This document shows, one piece after another, positions 18,057-27,255 of a DNA stretch of 53,056 nt; position 1 is the first letter of the stretch; every line of letters starts with the position of its first letter. The DNA is from Melioribacteraceae bacterium (GTDB lineage: Bacteria; Bacteroidota; Ignavibacteria; Ignavibacteriales; Melioribacteraceae), in the NCBI GenBank assembly GCA_021647785.1, contig JAKIUC010000031.1, positions 1-53,056 of the forward strand, read 5' to 3'. A program made the position numbers and the translations under genes. The notes beneath the pieces were generated by a model. It did no database searches. It was not told the origin of the DNA and worked only from the letters and a program-made list of their open reading frames with translations.

Positions 18057-20015
18057 ATGAGCGAAAACCAGAATGCAAACTTCAAACCTTATATATCTGC
18101 TACTGATTTAATTCCGGAGTTTACACCTAAAGCAATTATACTTGGTGCAATGTTCGGAATTATTTTTGGTGCTGCAACTGTTTATCTTGGGCTTAAGGTT
18201 GGGTTAACAGTAAGTGCCTCCATCCCTATTGCTGTATTATCTATTTCCATTATTAAAATGTTTGGTAAAGCAACAATTCTTGAAAATAATATGGTGCAGA
18301 CTATTGGCTCTGCAGGAGAATCTGTTGCAGCGGGAGTTGTATTTACAATTCCTGCCCTCTTGTTTTTACCTGGTGGAAGCGAGTACTTTCAATATTTCCA
18401 AATCTTTGTTTTAGCACTTGCTGGTGGAATACTCGGAGTCCTTTTTATGATTCCACTACGCCGTTCAATTATTGTTAAAGAGCATGGTAAACTTCCATTC
18501 CCCGAAGGTACTGCTTGTGCGGATGTGTTAATAGCTGGTGAGAAGGGTGGTAAACTTGCACAGAAAGTTTTTTACGGACTTGGAATTGCATTTCTCTACA
18601 AAACTCTAATGTCCTTATTCGGCTTATGGAAGGATGTACCTCAATATATTTTCAGCAGAAAATCTGCACTTCCTAATGGTACAATAAATGGTGAAATTAC
18701 TCCGGAGTTACTTGGTGTTGGTTATATAATTGGTCCTAAAATTGCCGGAATTATGGTTGCGGGCGGTGTCCTCTCTTGGCTTGTACTTATTCCGCTAATC
18801 ACATTGCTTGGTGATAATTTAACAGTAGTATTTGCTCCGGCAACCAAGTTAATTTCTGAAATGTCAGCAGCAGAAATTTGGAGTAATTACATTCGCTACA
18901 TCGGTGCGGGTGCTGTTACTTTTGGTGGTGTTGTAACTCTCATCCGCTCTTTCCCCACTATTATCAATGCGTTCAAAGATTCATTCAAAGATTTGCGAGA
19001 TAATAAATCAAATTCAAGTATTGAAAAAAGTAGAGTTGAAAAAGATATTCCATTAGTTTATGTTCTCGTTGGGTCAGTTTTACTTGTAGTTTTAATGGCA
19101 GTAATTCCATCAATACCAACAAACATTCTTTCTTCAATTATGATTGTTGTTTTCGGTTTCTTCTTTGTAACTGTTTCTTCAAGAATTGTTGGGCTAATTG
19201 GTTCATCTTCAAATCCCATTTCTGGAATGACAATTGCCACGCTTATGGCTACTGCACTTATATTTGTTGCCGTTGGCTGGACTGGCGAAGTCTATCAGCC
19301 CATAGTTCTTGTAGTTGGTTCAATAGTTTGTATTGCTTCTGCTAATGCTGGTGCTACATCGCAAGACTTAAAGACTGGTTACATAGTTGGTGCAACTCCA
19401 GTTAAGCAGCAGATTGGCTTAATAATTGGCGTGCTTGCATCCGTAGTTGTAATTGGATATACAATAATTTTATTGAATGATATTTTGGTAATTGGCTCAG
19501 ACCAACTACCTGCACCGCAAGCAACCCTTATGGCTACTGTAATTAAAGGCTTGCTAAGCCAAAACCTCCCATGGGGATTAGTGATTGTTGGAATGGGAAT
19601 TGCAGCAGTAATGGAATTAAGTGGAGTCCGTTCCCTTCCATTTGCTGTAGGTGCTTATTTACCACTCTCTGTTAGTAGCCCAATATTTCTCGGTGGTCTG
19701 GTTAAACTCACTGCCGATAAAATTAATAAATCGAACGAAGCCGAATCAGACATTGGTCCTGGAGCGTTGTTGAGTTCAGGTCTTATTGCTGGTGGTGCAT
19801 TAACCGGAATTTTAATTGCTTCATTAAAAGGCTGGATTTGGGAAACTGATGCAAGCGGAGTTGAAATATCTGTAGCCGATAAATTGAATACAGGACTTGG
19901 TGAAAGCCTTGGGCTTTCTGGCGATTTAGTTTCACTAATAATATTTTTAGGCTTGGCTGGATTGCTATTTGCATTTGCGATTTCTAAAAATAAGGAAGAA
20001 AAAACTAAATCTTAA
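18057..20015 (+). CDS. OPT-family oligopeptide transporter
   Basis: A polytopic inner-membrane protein (652 aa) with many hydrophobic helices. It shows prokaryotic OPT marks: FTPKAIILGAMFGIIFGA near the N-terminus, GLKVGLTVSASIPIAVLS, HGKLPFPEGTACADVLIAGE, GATSQDLKTGYIVGATP and GVRSLPFAVGAYLPLSVS. The family takes up oligopeptides, or metal chelates in plants, by proton coupling. Substrate unknown. It is followed 19 bases later by the type ISP restriction enzyme, though that proximity may be chance. The ATG at 18057 gives a soluble 25-residue N-terminus before the first helix. Confidence 0.93.
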   Translation: MSENQNANFKPYISATDLIPEFTPKAIILGAMFGIIFGAATVYLGLKVGLTVSASIPIAVLSISIIKMFGKATILENNMVQTIGSAGESVAAGVVFTIPALLFLPGGSEYFQYFQIFVLALAGGILGVLFMIPLRRSIIVKEHGKLPFPEGTACADVLIAGEKGGKLAQKVFYGLGIAFLYKTLMSLFGLWKDVPQYIFSRKSALPNGTINGEITPELLGVGYIIGPKIAGIMVAGGVLSWLVLIPLITLLGDNLTVVFAPATKLISEMSAAEIWSNYIRYIGAGAVTFGGVVTLIRSFPTIINAFKDSFKDLRDNKSNSSIEKSRVEKDIPLVYVLVGSVLLVVLMAVIPSIPTNILSSIMIVVFGFFFVTVSSRIVGLIGSSSNPISGMTIATLMATALIFVAVGWTGEVYQPIVLVVGSIVCIASANAGATSQDLKTGYIVGATPVKQQIGLIIGVLASVVVIGYTIILLNDILVIGSDQLPAPQATLMATVIKGLLSQNLPWGLVIVGMGIAAVMELSGVRSLPFAVGAYLPLSVSSPIFLGGLVKLTADKINKSNEAESDIGPGALLSSGLIAGGALTGILIASLKGWIWETDASGVEISVADKLNTGLGESLGLSGDLVSLIIFLGLAGLLFAFAISKNKEEKTKS

Positions 20016-20034
20016 CTAATGTTTATATTAGGAT

Positions 20035-23000
20035 ATGACTAAAGAATATTTATTAAACATATTTAAGACTTATCAAAAAGGAGATGCAAGAGAAGAATCT
20101 TACTATAATTCTCTTGCAGATTTTATTTCTGCTTTTTCGGAATTGAAACGAAATAAGAAAATTGATATTACAATCCTTCCCAAAAAAACAGAAGCCGGGA
20201 ATCCTGACTTTAGAATTTGGGACGGCAGACAGAAAGTAATAGGATACATAGAAGCCAAAAACATTGGCGTTGACCTTGATAGAATTGAGGAAACCGAACA
20301 ATTAGAAAGGTATCTATCAACATTTCCAAATATAATTCTTACAAATTATACCGAGTTTAGGCTTTACAGAAATGGAGAAATGATAGAAAAGATTTCTATT
20401 GCAAGACCTTATGTTATTCAAAAACTTTCAACCGTTCCACCTTTAGAAAATGAAAGTGAATTATTTAATTTGCTTGAAAAGTTTTTAAGTTTTTCGCTCC
20501 CTAAAACATACACGGCAAAATCTCTTGCAGTTGAGCTTGCTAAAAGAACAAAGTTTTTAAAAGATGAAGTTGTTAGTGAAGAATTAAAAAATGGCACAAA
20601 TTCCATCTTAGGTTTTTACGAGGCGTTTAAAGAATTTTTAATTGCAGGAATTAGTAAAAACGAATTTGCCGATATTTATTCGCAAACTATTACTTATGGT
20701 TTGTTTGCCGCACGTCTTCGTGCTAACTCAGAATTTAATAGAAAACTTGCATATTCCTTTATTCCTAAATCAATAGGCATTTTGCGAGATGTTTTTAAGT
20801 TTATTTCACTTGAAGATTTACCCTCTCAAATGGAAATAATTATTGATGACATTGCAGATGTGCTTTCGGCTGCCGATGTAAAAAAAATACTTAATCAATA
20901 TTATAACGAAGGAAAAGGGAACGACCCTGTTCTCCATTTTTACGAAACTTTCCTTTCTGTTTACGACCCCTCAACAAGAGAAAAACGAGGTGTTTATTAT
21001 ACTCCGGAACCTGTGGTATCGTTTATTGCTCGGTCACTTCATGAAATACTTAAAGATAAATTTGATATTGCAGATGGGCTTGCAGCTAAAGATGTTCGTT
21101 TGTTAGACCCCGCCGGCGGAACATTAAGTTTTTTGGCTAAAGCAATTGAAGTAGCTGTAGAAGAATTTCAAAGCAAATACGGCAAAGGTGCAACTAAAAC
21201 ATTTTTAAAAGACCGAATACTTCAAAATTATTTTGCATTTGAATTAATGATGGCTCCTTATGCAATTGGGCATATGAAAATCTCTTTTTTAATGGAGGAG
21301 CTTGGCTACAAAATGGAGGATGGCGAGCGTGTAAAATATTATTTAACCAACACACTTGATATGAAAGAGCTGGAAGAATCACGGTTTCCTGGTATGTCGT
21401 CTCTTTCGCACGAAAGCCACGAGGCAGGAAAAGTAAAAAAAGATGTTCCCATTCTTGTTGTGCTTGGCAATCCTCCTTATTCGGGGCATTCGTCAAATAC
21501 CGGCGAATGGATTTCAAAAGAGATAAAGGAATATTATAAAGTTGACGGCAAACCGCTTGGCGAAAAAAATCCTAAATGGTTGCAAGACGATTATGTTAAG
21601 TTTATACGCTTTGCCCAATGGAAAATAGACCAAGCCGGCGAAGGTGTTCTCGGATTTATTACAAACCACAGCTACCTCGATAACCCTACATTCAGAGGTA
21701 TGCGCCAATCTTTAATGAACAGCTTTGATGAAATTTACATCCTTGATTTACACGGCAACAGCTTAAAAAAAGAAAAAGCACCCGATGGCAGTAAGGACGA
21801 AAATGTTTTTGATATTCAGCAAGGTGTTGCTATTGCATTTTTTATTAAACACAAAAATGGGAAAAGAAAAACAATTTTTCATAACGAAATTTTTGGATTA
21901 AGAGAAACCAAATACGATTGGTTAAATAAACACAGTATTAAAAATACAAAGTGGAATAAACTAAAACCCAAAAGCGAATTCTATCTTTTTATTCCACAAA
22001 ATATAAAGTTACAAAGTAAGTATCAAAAATTTATTAAAATTACGGATATCTTTCCAATTAACAGCGTTGGAATTGTAACAGCAAGAGATAAATTAACTAT
22101 TGGCTGGACTAAAGAGGAAATTTGGAATCGTGTTCAAAATTTTACTCGACTTGAAAAGGAATTAGCAAGAGAAACTTATCAATTAGGTAAAGATGTTAGA
22201 GATTGGAAAGTTGAATTTGCTCAGCAAGATTTAATTAATAGTGGTGTTGATAAAAATAATTTGACAAAAATTTTGTATCGTCCTTTCGACGTTAGATATA
22301 CTTATTACACAGGCAAGTCTCGCGGTTTTCATTGTATGCCTCGTGGTGATGTTATGCAACATATGTTGGAAGAGAATATTGGATTGATAATTTCTAGGCA
22401 AGTGGATAAATCAGGAATTTTACCTATATTTATTGCTGATACAATACTTGATGCTCATTCAATTACTTCGGCAGTATCAATTAGTTATATACTTCCGCTT
22501 TATATTTACAATAAACCTAATCGTAATGAAGCAGTGCTATCCCAATTTATAATGTTTGAACCGGAAGTAGAGTATAAAGCTAAAGTCCCAAATATTTCAT
22601 CTGAATTATTGGAAAAGCTTAAAAAGAGTTTTAAGAAGGTAGTAACACCAGAAGAAATATTCTACTACATCTACGCAATTCTTTATAGCAATATTTACCG
22701 CAAAAAATATGCAGAGTTTCTAAAAATAGATTTTCCTCGCATTCCGTTTACAAAAAATTACGAATTATTTCTATCGTTAGGCGAACTTGGGCAGCAACTT
22801 GCCGATTTACATTTGTTAGAATCAAAGGCATTGGATAAAACAAATGTAAAATTTCCAATTGGTGGAAGCAACAAAGTAGAAAAACCAATATATAAAGAGA
22901 AAAAAGTTTGGATAAACGAAAATCAATATTTTAACGGAATAACCGAAGAGGTTTGGAATTATCAAATTGGTGGTTATCAAGTTTGCGAAAAATGGTTAAA

Positions 23001-23136
23001 AGATAGAAAAGGAAGAATATTATTGTTAGAAGAAATAGAAACCTATTCTAAAATTGTTACTTCAATTTCAAAAACAATAGAGTTACAAAAAGAGATAGAT
23101 GAGCAGTTCCAAATTGTTGAAGATACGATACAATAA
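20035..23136 (+). CDS. single-chain type ISP / IIG-like restriction-modification enzyme
   Basis: 1033 residues. The nuclease domain comes first: Pro57-Asp58 in GNPDFRIWDG and Glu73-x-Lys75 in GYIEAKN, a PD-(D/E)XK site. A helical connector follows (about 150-330). The adenine-specific methylase domain has AdoMet motif I Asp358-Pro-Ala-Gly-Gly-Thr (DPAGGTL, slightly off the usual DPAxGTG) and catalytic Asn479-Pro-Pro-Tyr482 (LGNPPYSG). The C-terminal part (about 640-1033, with DVRYTYYTGKSRGFHCMPRGD, IGGYQVCEKWLKDRKGR) matches the type ISP specificity domain. No SF2 helicase lies between nuclease and methylase, unlike true type ISP enzymes, so it acts more like a type IIG enzyme. Defence against foreign DNA is the expected role. 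The frame is intact; the specificity is unknown. Confidence 0.9.
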   Translation: MTKEYLLNIFKTYQKGDAREESYYNSLADFISAFSELKRNKKIDITILPKKTEAGNPDFRIWDGRQKVIGYIEAKNIGVDLDRIEETEQLERYLSTFPNIILTNYTEFRLYRNGEMIEKISIARPYVIQKLSTVPPLENESELFNLLEKFLSFSLPKTYTAKSLAVELAKRTKFLKDEVVSEELKNGTNSILGFYEAFKEFLIAGISKNEFADIYSQTITYGLFAARLRANSEFNRKLAYSFIPKSIGILRDVFKFISLEDLPSQMEIIIDDIADVLSAADVKKILNQYYNEGKGNDPVLHFYETFLSVYDPSTREKRGVYYTPEPVVSFIARSLHEILKDKFDIADGLAAKDVRLLDPAGGTLSFLAKAIEVAVEEFQSKYGKGATKTFLKDRILQNYFAFELMMAPYAIGHMKISFLMEELGYKMEDGERVKYYLTNTLDMKELEESRFPGMSSLSHESHEAGKVKKDVPILVVLGNPPYSGHSSNTGEWISKEIKEYYKVDGKPLGEKNPKWLQDDYVKFIRFAQWKIDQAGEGVLGFITNHSYLDNPTFRGMRQSLMNSFDEIYILDLHGNSLKKEKAPDGSKDENVFDIQQGVAIAFFIKHKNGKRKTIFHNEIFGLRETKYDWLNKHSIKNTKWNKLKPKSEFYLFIPQNIKLQSKYQKFIKITDIFPINSVGIVTARDKLTIGWTKEEIWNRVQNFTRLEKELARETYQLGKDVRDWKVEFAQQDLINSGVDKNNLTKILYRPFDVRYTYYTGKSRGFHCMPRGDVMQHMLEENIGLIISRQVDKSGILPIFIADTILDAHSITSAVSISYILPLYIYNKPNRNEAVLSQFIMFEPEVEYKAKVPNISSELLEKLKKSFKKVVTPEEIFYYIYAILYSNIYRKKYAEFLKIDFPRIPFTKNYELFLSLGELGQQLADLHLLESKALDKTNVKFPIGGSNKVEKPIYKEKKVWINENQYFNGITEEVWNYQIGGYQVCEKWLKDRKGRILLLEEIETYSKIVTSISKTIELQKEIDEQFQIVEDTIQ

Positions 23137-23195
23137 AAATTTATAAATGCGAAAATAATTTTAACAGAATCCATTAAAATAAATAAAGAAAAATT

Positions 23196-24503
23196 ATGAC
23201 AACAATAATAGAAAAACCACAACCATCGGCTTTTTATAGATGGCTTGTTCTTATATTTGTTAGTTTAGCGATGTTTGGTAACTATTATATTTACGATAGT
23301 ATTAATCCAATTACAGATTTACTTAAATCGGGTTTAGGTTTTTCCGATAGTGATATTGGTTCTTTAAATACAGCTTATAGTATTGCTGCAATAGTAATTC
23401 TATTATTCTCCGGAATGATTGTTGACAAATATGGCACTAAAAACACAACGCTATTCTTTGGAATATTGTGTACTGTATCTGCTTTAGTTACTGCATTAGC
23501 ACCAAATTATGCTACTATGATATTAGGCAGAGTGCTTCTCGGCTTAGGTGCTGAACCTCTAATTGTAGCAATTACTGTAACTCTTGCAAAGTGGTTTAAA
23601 GCAAAACAACTTGGTTTTGCTATGGGTATGAATTTGCTAATTGCACGGTTTGGTTCGTGGACGGCTGATAGATCGCCAAGTTTTGCCAGCGGCTTATTCG
23701 ATAATTGGCAAGACCCTCTTCTTTTAGCTTTTGCTGTTTCAATTACATGCGTAATAGGTGCTGTAGTTTATTGGTTTTTAGAAACAAATGCAGAGAAAAA
23801 ATATTCTCTCGGTGAAGTTGGCGAAACAGATAAGTTTAATATTAAAGAAATATTTAAATTTAGTAAATCCTTTTGGCTGATATTGGCATTATGCGTTACT
23901 TTCTATTCAGCCATATTTCCTTTCAGAACTTTTGCTACTAAATTTTTTATGGAAGCTCATAATTTAGATAGAATTGATGCAAGCGGATTGAATAGCTTTT
24001 TACCATTAGCATCAATGTTTGCAACACCTTTGATAGGACTTCTTGTTGACTACAAAGGAAAAAGAGCTACTTTTATGATGTTTGGTTCGCTCTTAATTTT
24101 ACCAGTCTATTTATTAATGGCTTATGTAGATTTAGCTCCATTAAGCATAGTTGTTTTTGGCGAGTATCTTTATCTACCAATAATTTTGATGGGTATAGCT
24201 TTCTCATTAATTCCAGCAATAATGTGGCCCTCAGTAGCATATATTGTTGAAGAAAAAAGGCTGGGAACCGGATATGCAATTATGGCTCTTATTCAACAAG
24301 CTGGCGTTGCTTCTATGAATTGGGCAATTGGTGCTGCAAATGATTTCTCTGGAGCTAATGTTTCTAACCCCGATGGATATAACCTTGGAATGTGGATGTT
24401 TTCAGCATTAGGAATTCTTGGTTTTATATTTGCATTTTTCCTCCGTAGAGAAGAACTTGGTCCTAACGGACATGGCTTAGAAAAAGGTATAACAAGTGAA
24501 TGA
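23196..24503 (+). CDS. MFS transporter, MFSD1-like
   Basis: A 12-helix major facilitator (435 aa). The loop 2-3 motif is SGMIVDKYGTKNT. GRVLLGLGAEPLIVAITVTLAKWF and KAKQLGFAMGMNLLIARFGS resemble the MFSD1 group, whose animal member exports dipeptides from lysosomes; bacterial members are uncharacterised to my knowledge. Its stop overlaps the next gene (PqqD-like) by 8 bases, so the two are translationally coupled. Peptide or amino-acid transport is inferred. Confidence 0.88.
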   Translation: MTTIIEKPQPSAFYRWLVLIFVSLAMFGNYYIYDSINPITDLLKSGLGFSDSDIGSLNTAYSIAAIVILLFSGMIVDKYGTKNTTLFFGILCTVSALVTALAPNYATMILGRVLLGLGAEPLIVAITVTLAKWFKAKQLGFAMGMNLLIARFGSWTADRSPSFASGLFDNWQDPLLLAFAVSITCVIGAVVYWFLETNAEKKYSLGEVGETDKFNIKEIFKFSKSFWLILALCVTFYSAIFPFRTFATKFFMEAHNLDRIDASGLNSFLPLASMFATPLIGLLVDYKGKRATFMMFGSLLILPVYLLMAYVDLAPLSIVVFGEYLYLPIILMGIAFSLIPAIMWPSVAYIVEEKRLGTGYAIMALIQQAGVASMNWAIGAANDFSGANVSNPDGYNLGMWMFSALGILGFIFAFFLRREELGPNGHGLEKGITSE

Positions 24504-24837
24504 TGAAGATTACTTAAAACTTGTTCCTAAAAGAATGTGTGATGCTGAAACGAACAATGGCATTACAACCATTTTATTTATTAAGAAAGCAACATTTATT
24601 GAAAAAATATTTTTTAGAAAATTAATTAATAAACCATATAAAATTGATTTAGATGAAGTGGGCACTTTTATTTGGGGGAAAATTAATGCATCTAAAAATA
24701 TTGCAGAAATCGCTATGTTAGCGAAAGAACATTTTGGAGAAAAAATAGACCCAGCAGAAAGTAGAGTAATCCAATTTATGAAACAGATGCATTCATCAAA
24801 GCTAATAATGCTTTTTGAAAAACAAGGAAATGAATAA
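24496..24837 (+). CDS. PqqD-like protein
   Basis: 113 residues with a GTG start inside the 3' end of the MFS gene. The core DLDEVGTFIWGKINASKNIAEIAMLAKEHF ... (about 53-100) has the winged-helix pattern of PqqD-type RiPP recognition proteins, which in PQQ and other peptide pathways hold a precursor peptide for a radical SAM enzyme. No PqqE-like enzyme or precursor peptide is seen nearby. The N-terminal 45 residues (ATFIEKIFFRKLINKPYKI) are basic and unlike PqqD. Lone PqqD-like proteins are common in Bacteroidota; the job here is unknown, but coupling to the transporter suggests a joint role. Confidence 0.72.
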   Translation: MNDEDYLKLVPKRMCDAETNNGITTILFIKKATFIEKIFFRKLINKPYKIDLDEVGTFIWGKINASKNIAEIAMLAKEHFGEKIDPAESRVIQFMKQMHSSKLIMLFEKQGNE

Positions 24838-25643
24838 TGATTTCTTTATATTTAAGAAATAACAAAATTAAAATGAAGCAATCACAATTTAAATATCTCA
24901 TAATTGCATTATCAATTACAGCATTTTCAAATGTTAATTCGCAAACTTGCGGATTTGGATGCCTTGGTCTATCTGGTGTTTTTGGTGGTTATTCCATACA
25001 GCAGTACGAGGCTGATGGATTAAATCATTATTTGAATTCTGTTATACTCCCATCTTCTTCCGATGCAAAATTTAATTTTAAAGAAGCACGTGGTTTTAAA
25101 GTAGGTATTAATTTGATTAGAGCTGATTATTCAAACTTCTTTTTTACATTCAAAGGTTATTACCAATTCCTTTCTGAGGAGCAGAATATTAAAATTCCAT
25201 TGTATTCATCAGCAGATGGACCTTATACGTTTTACGATGCTAAATTGGAAATGAATAATTGGGGAATTGGATTAGATTTTGGAATCCCATTATTTAGTTT
25301 TATCGATTGGAAAGTTGTTGAAGGGGAACTTAAATTTTTCTCGCCAAAATTAACTCAAAAAATATATAATAACGACCCTCTTGGAAATTCAATCTCAATT
25401 GAAAACATATATACACCGGATAAAGTTCAAATGGGTTTCTCAATTGGCTCTGGTCTTATTTTCAATGTTATTGAAGATTACGTTTCCCTTGAAGCGACTG
25501 GAATGTACACATTTATAGAAATTACTAATTTAACAAGCGATCATGATGGTTCTTCAATTCCAACAAAAGATAGCAATACAAAATTTATTTCCAATGGTGG
25601 TGTGCAAGCATTTGTGCAGCTTAATATTGGAATACCATTTTAA
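24837..25643 (+). CDS. outer-membrane beta-barrel protein
   Basis: 268 residues from the ATG that overlaps the preceding stop (TAATG). An internal Met at 24873 would give a cleaner signal peptide (MKQSQFKYLIIALSITAFSN, then VNSQ) and may be the true start. The mature part is built of alternating aromatic strands (NFFFTFKGYYQFLS, WGIGLDFGIPLFSF, GVQAFVQLNIGIPF) ending in a terminal Phe, as in outer-membrane barrels. A Cys-containing CGFGCLG follows the cleavage site. Third gene of the MFS-PqqD set. I do not recognise the family. Confidence 0.7.
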   Translation: MISLYLRNNKIKMKQSQFKYLIIALSITAFSNVNSQTCGFGCLGLSGVFGGYSIQQYEADGLNHYLNSVILPSSSDAKFNFKEARGFKVGINLIRADYSNFFFTFKGYYQFLSEEQNIKIPLYSSADGPYTFYDAKLEMNNWGIGLDFGIPLFSFIDWKVVEGELKFFSPKLTQKIYNNDPLGNSISIENIYTPDKVQMGFSIGSGLIFNVIEDYVSLEATGMYTFIEITNLTSDHDGSSIPTKDSNTKFISNGGVQAFVQLNIGIPF

Positions 25644-25803
25644 GGGAACCAATAATCAACTACTATTCATTAGTGCAATAAATTACAAATGATAAAATAT
25701 ATAACTCAAGACTTGTTCCAATATTCTTGGGCAGAACAAATTCTAACCAATAAATCCCCAAATTCTAAATTGATATAAATTTAACTGAAAAAATAGGATT
25801 ATA

Positions 25804-26766
25804 ATGAAATTAACAAAACTTGACAAAGCATGTAGAATTGCAATCACAGATTGCATGGCAACAAAAAAAAGAGAGAAAGTACTTGTTGTAACTGATGAGT
25901 TAACAAACGAAATTGGAAGAGCATTATACTTAAATGCTTTGGGTCTTGGTCATGAAGCACTTTATGTAGAGATAAAATCGTGGGAAACTCATGGGCAAGA
26001 ACCGCCAAAATATGTTTCAGAATTAATGAAGCAGTTTAATGTTGTTCTACTTCCTACAAGAAAATCTTTAACACACACAGATGCACGCAGAGCAGCATGT
26101 GAACTTGGCACGCGTGTAGCAACATTCCCCGGTATCACTACAGACATTATGATACGTGGCTTAAGTGCCGACTATAAAAAAATTGCAGCACTAACAATTA
26201 GGATGAAAAAAGTTTTTGAAAAAACTGATGAAGTAAGAATTACTGCACCAAATGGAACTGATATTTCACTAAGAATTGGTGGAAGAACTGCAATTGCAAG
26301 TAAGGGGCTATTCCACAAAAAGGGAGAGGGTGGAAATCTACCAACAGGCGAAACCTTTGCTGCCCCAATAGAGGGGAGTGCAAACGGACTTTTTGTGGTT
26401 GATGGTTCAATGTCTGGAATTGGCGTTATTGGAAAACAGCATATCAAAATAACTGTTGAGAAAGGATTTGCAACAACAATTACCGGTGGAGCAAAAGCAA
26501 AGAAATTGATTAAAATGTTAGATGCACACGGAAAAAAAGCACGCAACATTGCAGAGCTTGGAATTGGTGCAAATGATAAAGCAAAATTAAATGGCAATTT
26601 ATTGGAAGATGAAAAAGTACTTGGCACAGTACATCTTGCTCTTGGCAACAACATTACAATGGGCGGAAGTGTTAATGTTCCAATTCATCTCGATGGAGTT
26701 ATAACCAAACCAACCGTTTACTTTGATGGTAAAGTTGTAATGAAGAATGGTAAATTGTTAATGTAG
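25804..26766 (+). CDS. M29-like metallo-aminopeptidase
   Basis: 320 residues, resembling the aminopeptidase M29 / leucyl aminopeptidase-like group. Putative metal ligands: Glu183 in LPTGETFAAP, Glu251 in ELGIGAND, His277 in GTVHLALGNN, and His295 with Asp297 in PIHLDGVI. The N-terminal domain (1-140) is the alpha/beta domain of the family (REKVLVVTDE, VLLPTRKSLTHTDAR). Likely cytoplasmic peptide trimming. The related dioxygenase-type members of this fold (2,5-dihydroxypyridine dioxygenase) are an alternative. Own transcription unit, with 160 bases of featureless sequence before it. Confidence 0.85.
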   Translation: MKLTKLDKACRIAITDCMATKKREKVLVVTDELTNEIGRALYLNALGLGHEALYVEIKSWETHGQEPPKYVSELMKQFNVVLLPTRKSLTHTDARRAACELGTRVATFPGITTDIMIRGLSADYKKIAALTIRMKKVFEKTDEVRITAPNGTDISLRIGGRTAIASKGLFHKKGEGGNLPTGETFAAPIEGSANGLFVVDGSMSGIGVIGKQHIKITVEKGFATTITGGAKAKKLIKMLDAHGKKARNIAELGIGANDKAKLNGNLLEDEKVLGTVHLALGNNITMGGSVNVPIHLDGVITKPTVYFDGKVVMKNGKLLM

Positions 26767-26881
26767 TTATATTTTTATATTGGCTCTAATATAAAGAACC
26801 AATATAAGCACCAAGTGAGGTTACAATGCAACATGTAAAAATCAGTTTTTTGATTTAATTTAAAAAGCAGTAATTACACCC

Positions 26882-27120
26882 AGCAATGCGGGGTCAAAAC
26901 TAAAATAAATGAAACAATAAATTATCGTTATTTGTAAAAAGAATTTTCTGGTTTTAAAAGGTTCTAAAATTCCGCTGGGCAGGATTAAATTTATGTACTG
27001 TTTCTGATTAACAAACGACTTTAAGTCGTTGGTTACCATTAACTTAGTCTATGTCCTAATCCCGCCCAGCGGGATTTGCAAACACTATCAATTATCAAAA
27101 TATTTTGGCCCCGCATCGCT
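26882..27120. repeat. three nested inverted repeats in a 489-bp gap
   Basis: Outer arms AGCAATGCGGGGTCAAAA (26882-26899) and the complement of AGCGATGCGGGGCCAAAA (27103-27120) match at 16 of 18. The middle arms at 26967-26987 and 27057-27077 (core CCGCTGGGC) match at 19 of 21. The central palindrome AACGACT/AGTCGTT is at 27014-27030. The whole can fold on itself. The gap (26767-27255) also holds a hairpin just after the aminopeptidase (arms 26777-26787 and 26795-26805, no T tract) and a promoter at 27138. No coding frame seen. It could be a repeat element, REP/BIME-like, or a structured RNA. Confidence 0.6.
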
Positions 27121-27137
27121 AATTCTACCCCATATAT

Positions 27138-27168
27138 TTTGATTCCCCAAAGGATTTACGTATTTTTG
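27138..27168 (+). promoter_or_regulatory. Bacteroidota-type promoter of the helicase gene
   Basis: TTTG at 27138-27141, 19 bases, TATTTTTG at 27161-27168; both match the TTTG-N19/21-TANNTTTG consensus fully. The coding start is 87 bases past the -7 box. It lies just beyond the nested inverted repeats. Confidence 0.6.
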
Positions 27169-27255
27169 CCAATTCAAATTTTTAGAAATATAGTGCTTAC
27201 AAAAGTATTTACACCTAAAATAATTCCTTACAAAAAAACAGAATAAAATTAATCT

